In this document: one piece after another, positions 54,758 through 64,000 of the stretch
How the letters are laid out: each line of letters starts with the position of its first letter
How positions within the stretch are numbered: position 1 is the first letter of the stretch
DNA from: Sacculina carcini
Taxonomy: Eukaryota > Arthropoda > Thecostraca > Sacculinidae
NCBI GenBank assembly: GCA_916048095.2
Contig: OU696578.1
Coordinates: 5,507,826 to 5,571,825 of the forward strand
DNA: 64,000 bases
Direction: 5' to 3'
Position numbers and translations under genes: made by a program
Notes under the pieces: generated by a model
Databases searched by the model: none
Told to the model about the DNA's origin: nothing
The model's input: only the letters and a program-made list of their open reading frames with translations

Positions 54758-57700
54758 TCGACCCTCCTTGGTCCATTTTCTATCAGCTATTATTCGGCCA
54801 CCACTCAGCCTACCCGCTAACAATGTATACCATCACGTTGGAAATTTTCTTGTCTACACTTTAGATTAAATTTTAAATTTCAAAACTGAAATCAAAAAAA
54901 GTTATAGCGGTGAAAAGACAAAATGAACCCTGAAAAATGCGAAAATTGTGGTCAATGCTCTGCCATCTACTCCTCATAAACCAGAAATGGTACAGCCAAA
55001 CAGATTATACCACTGTGTAGAGAATTTTCTGTTCTACAAGATAGGTTATAATTCATATCCAAAAATAGAACATAAAAGATGTAAACATGACAAAATTTCA
55101 ATCTATATTCAAAATTATATTTATACTCCACGCGTCCGATTTTCTATACTTTTTTCTCTATGTATCAAAAACTAATTATCACACAACTAAATAAATAATA
55201 CCATCATGCTGGGAATTTTGTTTGCTACAACACGGTATAATTTTTAATTTTCCAAAGTGTATTGAAAAAAAGTTACGGCGGTGTGAAGTCAAAATGACAA
55301 AGTCAAAAATGCAAAATTAGCACTGGAAACCGTGAATGTTTTGGTAAATATTCCCCTATCTATTCCTCATAAACCAGCAATGGTACAGCTATAAAAATTA
55401 TACTATTGTGTAGATAATTTTGTGTTCTACAAGAAAAGTTATAATTTATACCCACAAATGATACAAAAAATGTGTAAAATTGGCAAAATTGTCAAATACA
55501 TCCAAAATTACACTTGATCACCGGGCGCCTAAATTATTTCATTTTTCTACCTATTTCTCAGGAACTATTTGTCACACATTAAAATAAATTATATCATCGT
55601 GCTGGAAATTGTATTTTTTTAAATGCGGTATAATTCTTAATTTTCCAAAGTGTATCTGAAGGAAGTGACGGCGGTGTAAAGTCAAAAGGACATATTGCCA
55701 ATTTGACAGCTATTATGCGCACTTGCGATTACACAGGAATATACTAGTGTGTAGAGAATTTTGTGTTCTACAAGAAAAGGTGTAATTTATACCCACAAAT
55801 GATACAAAAACGTGTAAAATTGGCAAAATTCTCAAATACATCCAAAATTACACTTGAACACCGGGTGACTACAATTTATTCATTTTTATACCCATTTCTC
55901 AGGAACTATTTGTCATACATTAAAATTAATTATACCATCGTGCTAGAAATTTTGTTTCCTACAGTACGGTATAATTATTAATTTTCCAAAGTGTATCTGA
56001 AGGAAGTTACGCCGGTGTAAAGTCAAAATGTCATGTTGCCAATTTGACAGCTATTATGCGCACTTGCGATTACACAGGAATATACACCGATTAAATTTCA
56101 CTGAAGTCCAATCACAATTTACGCACTTGCGATTACACAGGAATATACTACTGTGTAGAGAATTTTGTGTTCTACAAGATAAGCTATAATTTATACCCAC
56201 AAATGATACAAAAAACGTGTAAAATTGGCAAAATTCTCAAATACATCCAAAATTACACTTGAACACCGGGCGACTAAAATTAATTCATTTTTCTACTATT
56301 TCTCAGTAACTATTTGTTACACATAAAAATAAATCATACCATCGTTCTAGAAATCTTTTCTTCTACAATACGGTATAATTTATAATTTTCCAAAGGGTAT
56401 CTGAAGGAAGTTACGGCGGTGTAAAGTCAAAAGGACATATTGCCAATTTGACAGCTATTATGCGCACTTGCGATTACACAGGAATATACACCGATTAAAT
56501 TTCACTGAAGCCCAATCACAATTAAGAATGCATCATATTATCTCCAAGCATGGATGGTGTGGTTTTATTGCGTACAGTTTAATTAATGCTACACTCTACT
56601 GAATATATAGGCTTTATTGTCCTCAATAACGTTCCGCACGACGGGCGGGTAAAATGCTATTGGGAACAAAGTAAACTACTGAATTTAACTGTGTAATTTA
56701 ATTGGTTTAATTTCAAGTTGCATAAGCATAAGTTGCATAAGGATATGGGCTGCAATATCATGTAATGCCAACTTATGCTGTTTTAGCGGAAGCATTAACC
56801 TGGAATTATAGAGATGACAGAAGATTGCATTGTTTTGATAGTGTTGTGGAAAAACATGTTTTCTAAATTGAAACATAAATTTCACATTTAGACTTTTATA
56901 TTAGCTATAACTTTCCTGTGGGTTTGTTTTTCTTTTTCAATTTGCACTAATTTTCTTATGAATTGAATATTAATTATATTTTATGAACTGTTCCGCACGA
57001 CGGGCGAATTAAATGTATCTATAAAGAGTGGGTTTAAATGATAGCGAGGTATATGATATTTTGCTAGCAGTAAATATTCTAGCGATAAAAGTAGAATAGC
57101 TCTTAAGCAAATGATTTTGGAGAATGATGTGAACCTTTAAATATATTTTGCGATCTGATGATATATGTATTAGGAATAATACGTAGCAGAATATAGATTG
57201 CATAATATAATATCGGCTGTAATATCAAGGGCTGTATTATCGGTGTAATCCAAAAAATAACAACTGTATGAATATGATGCATTAGTGGAAGCATTAACCG
57301 GGAATTATGAGATAATATGATAATGGTGTATAATTATATCGCATTAGGCAACAAATGTGAATTTAGCTACCTTACAGTTTGGTCCCGATACTATATTGGC
57401 GGGTTGAGAGAAAAGTATTGGTGGGCCGCGTGATTGGGACCCCTGGGGTAGATAATCTCAGTCTTCTGATTACAAATTATGATCGCATCAGTATATTTTG
57501 TGATCACAAACTAATAAGTTAAATCACCTCAGACTAGGCTGAGAGCGGTCAAGATTGAATGGTTGGGTTGGGTTGGGTAGGTTTGACTCAGGTTATATTG
57601 GGTTTTAATGATAGCGGAAAATATATAAATTTTAACAATAAATATTATAGCGGTAAAAGTGAAATAGTACTTAAGCAAATGATATTGGGGAATGATGTTA

Positions 57701-58389
57701 AGTAATAAATATACTTTGGAAACAGTCTGATGAAAAGATTTCATCATCTTTCATTGTTTGTTTCGTGTTTGTGTTCTGAATTATACCACACGACGGGCAG
57801 ATTTATATATCAGGCGGGTTGAGGGATAATATTTGTCAAAATAAGAACAAAAATATTCACATTTATACTTTTCTATTGGTTAAGATATTTATAGGTTACA
57901 TTTTTTGCTTTTCAATTTGTATTCATTATATTTTATGGATTTGATATGAATTTCATTGTATGAATTGTTCCGCACGACGGGTGGGTTTAAAAAAGTGTTT
58001 TTAGATCATTTTTTCAAATGGTTCATTTAAAAAAAGTTTTTTTTTTAAAAATAAAAATGTTCCTCGGGCAGCAACTATAGACAATAGAACGTTCAATTTA
58101 CCCTGTAGAATTAATCCATACACAAAACCAATGGATTTGACTTCAAGATGCAGAACGGATCGTGTTCGAGTTCTGAATTATTCAGCACGACGGGCGGGTT
58201 TAAAAATGACTCAGGCGGACTAAGGGGAAATATTGTGTCGAAATAAAAATAATTAAACTTATAATTTTCAATTGATTAATATTTTTATGAGTGTACCCTA
58301 TTTCATTTTTATTTTTCCATATTTTTTATGAATTGAATATGAATTTCATGTTATGAATTGCTCCGCACAACGGGCGGGTTTTAATGCTA
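54691..58389 (+). mobile_element. Helitron-like unit 2 (type A), 3.7 kb
   Basis: Begins TCTATATATATAAAAGAGAT 8 bases after the end of unit 1 and ends GGGCGGGTTTTAATGCTA. Same order as unit 1: TG tract, nine dyad modules (54819-56400), a GAATTAAATG segment, then hairpin modules at about 56632, 56992, 57784, 57971, 58186 and 58368. It is nearly identical to unit 3 throughout, at a 3707-bp offset. Confidence 0.65.
54819..56440 (+). repeat. Dyad-module array in unit 2 (nine modules)
   Basis: Modules at about 54821, 55004, 55193, 55397, 55586, 55737, 55927, 56141 and 56334. The two module types alternate; the distance from type P (GTGTAGA...TCTACAAG) to the following type Q (GTGCTAGAA...ACGGTATAATT) is 189-193 bp each time. 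The module at 55927 has perfect 10-bp arms TAATTATACC / GGTATAATTA. Confidence 0.75.
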
Positions 58390-58397
58390 TATCTATA

Positions 58398-58429
58398 TCT
58401 ATATATATAAAAGAGATCCTCTGTGTGTC

Positions 58430-58462
<33 letters not shown>

Positions 58463-61400
58463 TCGACCCTCCTTGGTCCATTTTCTATCAGCTATTATTC
58501 GGCCACCACTCAGCCTACCCGCTAACAATTTATACCATCACGTTGGAAATTTTCTTGTCTACACTTTAGATTAAATTTTAAATTTCAAAAATGAAATCAA
58601 AAAAAGTTATAGCGGTGAAAAGACAAAATGAACCCTGAAAAATGCGAAAATTGTGGTCAATGCTCTGCCATCTACTCCTCATAAACCAGAAATGGTACAG
58701 CCAAACAGATTATACCACTGTGTAGAGAATTTTCTGTTCTACAAGATAGGTTATAATTCATATCCGAAAATAGAACATAAAAGATGTAAACATGACAAAA
58801 TTTCAATCTATATTCAAAATTATATTTATACTCCACGCGTCCGATTTTCTATACTTTTTTCTCTATGTATCAAAAACTAATTATCACACAACTAAATAAA
58901 TAATACCATCATGCTGGGAATTTTGTTTGCTACAACACGGTATAATTTTTAATTTTCCAAAGTGTATTGAAAAAAAGTTACGGCGGTGTGAAGTCAAAAT
59001 GACAAAGTCAAAAATGCAAAATTAGCACTGGAAACCGTGAATGTTTTGGTAAATATTCCCCTATCTATTCCTCATAAACCAGCAATGGTACAGCTATAAA
59101 AATTATACTATTGTGTAGATAATTTTGTGTTCTACAAGAAAAGTTATAATTTATACCCACAAATGATACAAAAAATGTGTAAAATTGGCAAAATTGTCAA
59201 ATACATCCAAAATTACACTTGATCACCGGGCGCCTAAATTAATTCATTTTTCTACCTATTTCTCAGGAACTATTTGTCACACATTAAAATAAATTATATC
59301 ATCGTGCTGGAAATTGTATTTTTTAAAATGCGGTATAATTCTTAATTTTCCAAAGTGTATCTGAAGGAAGTGACGGCGGTGTAAAGTCAAAAGGACATAT
59401 TGCCAATTTGACAGCTATTATGCGCACTTGCGATTACACAGGAATATACTACTGTGTAGAGAATTTTGTGTTCTACAAGAAAAGGTGTAATTTATACCCA
59501 CAAATGATACAAAAAACGTGTAAAATTGGCAAAATTCTCAAATACATCCAAAATTACACTTGAACACCGGGTGACTACAATTTATTCATTTTTATACCCA
59601 TTTCTCAGGAACTATTTGTCATACATTAAAATTAATTATACCATCGTGCTAGAAATTTTGTTTCCTACAGTACGGTATAATTATTAATTTTCCAAAGTGT
59701 ATCTGAAGGAAGTTACGCCGGTGTAAAGTCAAAATGTCATGTTGCCAATTTGACAGCTATTATGCGTACTTGCGATTACACATGAATATACACTGATTAA
59801 ATTTCACTGAAGTCCAATCACAATTTACGCACTTGCGATTACACAGGAATATACTACTGTGTAGAGAATTTTGTGTTCTACAAGATAAGCTATAATTTAT
59901 ACCCACAAATGATACAAAAAACGTGTAAAATTGGCAAAATTCTCAAATACATCCAAAATTACACTTGAACACCGGGCGACTAAAATTAATTCATTTTTCT
60001 ACTATTTCTCAGTAACTATTTGTTACACATAAAAATAAATTATACCATCGTTCTAGAAATGTTTTCTTCTACAATACGGTATAATTTGTAATTTTCCAAA
60101 GGGTATCTGAAGGAAGTTACGGCGGTGTAAAGTCAAAAGGACATATTGCCAATTTGACAGCTATTATGCGCACTTGCGATTACACAGGAATATACACCGA
60201 TTAAATTTCACTGAAGCCCAATCACAATTAAGAATGCATCATATTATCTCCAAGCATGGATGGTGTGGTTTTATTGCGTACAGTTTAATTAATGCTACAC
60301 TCTACTGAATATAAAGGCTTTATTGTCCTCAATAACGTTCCGCACGACGGGCGGGTAAAATGCTATTGGGAACAAAGTAAACTACTGAATTTAACTGTGT
60401 AATTTAATTGGTTTAATTTCAAGTTGCATAAGCATAAGTTGCATAAGGATATGGGTTGCAATATCATGTAATGCCAACATATGCTGTTTTAGCGGAAGCA
60501 TTAACCTGGAATTATAGAGATGACAGAAGGTTGCATTGTTTTGATAGTGTTGTGGAAAAACATGTTTTCTAAATTGAAACATAAATTTCACATTTAGACT
60601 TTTAGATTAGCTATAACTTTCCTGTGGGTTTGTTTTTCTTTTTCAATTTGCACTAATTTTTTTATGAATTGAATATTAATTATATTTTATGAACTGTTCC
60701 GCACGACGGGCGAATTAAATGTATCTATAAAGAGTGGGTTTAAATGATAGCGAGGTATATGATATTTTGCTAGCAGTAAATATTCTAGCGATAAAAGTAG
60801 AATAGCTCTTAAGCAAATGATTTTGGAGAATGATGTGAACCTTTAAATATATTTTGCGATCTGATGATATATGTATTAGGAATAATACGTAGCAGAATAT
60901 AGATTGCATAATATAATATCGGCTGTAATATCAAGGGCTGCATTATCGATGTAATCCAAAAAATAACAACTGTATGAATATGATGCATTAGTGGAAGCAT
61001 TAACCGGGAATTATGAGATAATATGATAATGGTGTAAAATTATATCGCATTATGCAACAAATGTGAATTTAGCTACCTTACAGTTTGGTCCCGATACTAT
61101 ATTGGCGGGTTGAGAGAAAAGTATTGGTGGGCCGCGTGTTTGGGACCCCTGGGGTAGATAATCTCAGTCTTCTGATTACAAATTATGATCGCATCAGTAT
61201 ATTTTGTGATCACAAACTAATAAGTTAAATCACCTCAGACTAGGCTGAGAGCGGTCAAGATTGAATGGTTGGGTTGGGTTGGGTAGGTTTGACTCAGGTT
61301 ATATTGGGTTTTAATGATAGCGGAAAATATATAAATTTTAACAATAAATATTATAGCGGTAAAAGTGAAATAGTACTTAAGCAAATGATATTGGGGAATG

Positions 61401-62094
61401 ATGTTAAGTAATAAATATAGTTTGGAAACAGTCTGATGAAAAGATTTCATCATCTTTCATTGTTTGTTTCGTGTTTGTGTTCTGAATTATACCACACGAC
61501 GGGCAGATTTATATATCAGGCGGGTTGAGGGATAATATTTGTCAAAATAAGAACAAAAATATTCACATTTAGACTTTTCTATTGGTTAAGATATTTATAG
61601 GTTACATTTTTTGCTTTTCAATTTGTATTCATTATATTTTATGGATTTAATATGAATTTTATTGTATGAATTGTTCCGCACGACGGGTGGGTTTAAAAAA
61701 GTGTTTTAGATCATATTTTCAAATGGTTCATTTAAAAAAAGTTTTTTTTTTTAAAATAAAAATGTTCCGCGGGCAGCAACTATAGACAATAGAACGTTCA
61801 ATTTACCCTGTAGAATTAATCCATACACAAAACCAATGGATTTGACTTCAAGATGCAGAACGGATCGTGTTCGAGTTCTGAATTATTCAGCACGACGGGC
61901 GGGTTTAAAAATGACTCAGTCGGACTGAGGGGAAATATTGTGTCGAAATAAAAATAATTAAACTTATAATTTTCAATTGATTAATATTTTTATGAGTGTA
62001 CCCTATTTCATTTTTATTTTTCCATATTTTTTATGAATTGAATATGAATTTCATGTTATGAATTGCTCCGCACAACTGGCGGGTTTTAATGCTA
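58398..62094 (+). mobile_element. Helitron-like unit 3 (type A), 3.7 kb
   Basis: Same boundaries and order as unit 2, with very few differences (for example one substitution in about 120 bases compared around 58660-58780). Small non-coding frames at 58653-58880 and 60715-60909 are identical to those in unit 2. Hairpin modules at about 60340, 60700, 61494, 61678, 61893 and 62075. It encodes no recognised protein. Confidence 0.65.
58526..60150 (+). repeat. Dyad-module array in unit 3 (nine modules)
   Basis: Positions mirror unit 2 with a 3707-bp shift. One replacement block near 59760-59800 (GCGTACTTGCGATTACACATG) matches unit 1 rather than unit 2, suggesting sequence exchange between units. 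Confidence 0.65.
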
Positions 62095-62554
62095 TATATA
62101 TACATAAAGCAGAAATTATCTGTCTGTCTGTGTATGTATGCTTGAATATGAGGTGACATAATTGCGCTGGCTCATGGTTCGCTGGTTCAATTATCAGGGG
62201 CTTCAAACGCAAACGAAGCGATGGCTCATTTTTATGAAATAAAAATGTCCCGCGGGCAGCAATAAAACGTTCAATTTCACCGTATAGAATGAATTCATAT
62301 ACAAAACTAATGGATTTGACTTCAAGAACCAGAACGGATGGTGTTCGAGTTCTGAATTTTTCCTCACGTCGGGCGGGTTTAAATATGAGGCGGGTTGAGT
62401 GAAAATATTTTGTCAAAATAAAATTAAAAATAATGAAATTTAGACTTTTTAATTGATTAAGGTCTTCATGAGTTTGCCTTATTTATTTTTAATTTGCAAT
62501 ATTTTTATGAATTGTTCCGCACAACGGGCGGGTTTTAATGCGGTTTTAATGCTA
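62095..62554 (+). mobile_element. Short Helitron-like element (type B), copy 1
   Basis: TATATATACATAAAGCAGAAA, a CTGTCTGTCTG tract, GCTTGAATATGAGGTGAC, CGCAAACGAAGCGATGG, GTCCCGCGGGCAGC, and an end GGGCGGGTTTTAATGCGGTTTTAATGCTA in pieces, with the last 11 bases duplicated. Copies 2 and 3 follow directly. No coding capacity. Confidence 0.65.
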
Positions 62555-63005
62555 TATATATACATAAAGAAGAAATTATCTGTCTGTCTGTGTATGTATG
62601 CTTGAATATGAGGTGACATAATTGCGCTGGTTCATGGTTCGCTGGTTCAATGATCAGGGGCTTCAAACGCAAACGAAGCGATGGCTCATTTTTATGAAAT
62701 AAAAATGTCCCGCGGGCAGCAATAAAACGTTCAATTTCACCGTGTAGAATGAATTCATATACAAAACTAATGGATTTGACTTCAAGAACCAGAACGGATG
62801 GTGTTCGAGTTCTGAATTATTCCGCACGTCGGCCGGGTTTAAATATGAGGCGGGCTGAGTGAAAATATTTTGTCAAAATGTAAATTAAAAATAATGAAAT
62901 TTAGACTTTTTAATTGATTAAGGTTTTTATGAGTTTGCCTTATTTATTTTTAATTTGCAATATTTTTATGAATTCTTCCGCACAACGGGCGGGTTTTAAT
63001 GCTAG
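62555..63005 (+). mobile_element. Short Helitron-like element (type B), copy 2
   Basis: Same order as copy 1 and ends AATGCTAG at 63005, a canonical CTRR-type terminus. Confidence 0.65.
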
Positions 63006-63528
63006 TATATACATAAAGAAGAAATTATATGTCTGTCTGTGTATGTATGCTTGAATATGAGGTGACATAATTGCGCTGGTTCATTGTTCGCTGGTTCAAT
63101 GATCAGGGGCTTCAAACGCAAACGAAGCGATGGCTCATTTTTATGAAATAAAAATGTCCCGCGGGCAGCAATAAAACGTTCAATTTCACCGTGTAGAATG
63201 AATTCATATACAAAACTAATGGATTTGACTTCAAGAACCAGAACGGATGGTGTTTGAGTTCTGAATTATTCCGCACGTCGGCCGGGTTTAAATATGAGGC
63301 GGGCTGAGTGAAAATATTTTGTCAAAATAAAATTAAAAATAATGAAATTTAGACTTTTTAATTGATTAAGGTTTTTATGAGTTTGCCTTATTTGTTTTTA
63401 ATTTGCAATATTTTAGACTTAATTTAGACTTTTTAATTGATTAAGGTTTTTATGAGTTTGCCTTATTTGTTTTTAATTTGCAATATTTTTATGAATTGCT
63501 CCGCACAACGGGCGGGTTTTAATGCTAG
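63006..63528 (+). mobile_element. Short Helitron-like element (type B), copy 3
   Basis: Same as copy 2 but with a 75-bp internal tandem duplication starting AGACTTTTTAATTG at 63351 and 63426. Ends AATGCTAG at 63528; the host base after it is T. Confidence 0.65.
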
Positions 63529-64000
63529 TGAAAAATATATACAAATCACACACACACACACAACCGTTTGTGTGTAAATTAATATTCAAGTAGTAGTAAA
63601 TATTAATTTATTTGAATATTTTTCGATATGCAAATATTCTTGCTGTAGAATGACTGATGTTTGCAGATGTGTGTATTATTGGTGTGCTATGATTGATTGT
63701 GTATCATTTGATCCGTGTGTCGGTCCGTATATGCGCTATAATATTCCACGTGCTTATTATACATGTGAGAACGCGTAGTAGTAGTAGTGTGTGTGTGTGT
63801 TTGTGTGTATGTCGTTGTTAATAATGCATATAATTAATTGGTTGTGACATATTGTACAGAAATGTATTTGTATCTGCCGTGATTTGCTGTACTGCAACAG
63901 CTGAACGTTTCTTGTATACCTTTATGTATATATGTATTTGTAGTTTGTGTGTGTGAGTGAGAAATTGCAATAATGTCACGCTGCGCGACACACACACACA
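63529..64000. other. No recognisable gene; CA and TG microsatellites
   Basis: CA tract at about 63548-63563, TG tract at 63788-63808 and a terminal CA run to 64000. Nothing coding. Confidence 0.6.

Noticed and set aside
50498..62416. Short open frames in the Helitron-like units as genes
   Set aside because: They are identical only because the units are near-identical, lack motifs, and lie in repeated AT-rich modules.
46108..63528. CRISPR-like array from regular repeats
   Set aside because: The repeats are long, diverged, dyad-symmetric modules without unique spacers, in a eukaryotic transposon context.

Overview
This 64 kb window looks like a repeat-dominated stretch of an AT-rich invertebrate animal genome. 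Evidence for an animal: CR1/L2-type and Jockey-type LINEs, Ty3/Gypsy elements with a CsRn1-like nucleocapsid, several piggyBac and hAT transposons, Helitron-like non-autonomous elements, many CA/TG/TA microsatellites, and no prokaryotic gene organisation. The species cannot be named from the sequence. I found no convincing host gene: nearly every recognisable protein is a transposon or transposon-like protein, mostly broken.

Layout. 1-9.4 kb: mostly unassigned sequence with relics (a Gypsy integrase piece, a piggyBac C-terminus, a reverse transcriptase piece, an internally deleted CR1/L2 LINE). 9.7-11.3 kb: a broken member of an uncharacterised multi-copy protein family (family 1), which has a second copy at 41.1-42.2 kb. 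12.1-17.9 kb: two hAT relics; the second is split by a young LTR retrotransposon (14627-17071) with 215-bp LTRs and a 5-bp target duplication. 18.06-18.21 kb: a 69-bp-arm hairpin. 19.2-20.4 kb: a complete but decayed hAT with TIRs and target duplication.

20.4-32.3 kb is a four-level stack: a Jockey-like LINE is apparently interrupted by a hAT-type element (22042-31361); that is interrupted by a tandem, three-LTR CsRn1-type Gypsy composite (23378-31145); and one LTR of the composite is interrupted by another LTR element (about 23584-25823). A paralogous uninterrupted hAT site inside this same window confirms the composite's insertion point.

32.8-46.1 kb: a second uncharacterised transposase-like family (family 2), three further piggyBac loci, a nearly intact CR1 LINE, family 1 copy 2, a 17-bp minisatellite and a CA-rich block.

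46.1-63.5 kb is an array of Helitron-like elements. One inverted pair is followed by three direct units of 3.7-4.1 kb, two of them almost identical, then three tandem copies of a short relative. The units carry no transposition protein. They are built from dyad-symmetric modules spaced about 190 bp apart and roughly 180-220-bp modules each ending in a GC-rich hairpin. This modular array is the most unusual thing in the window.
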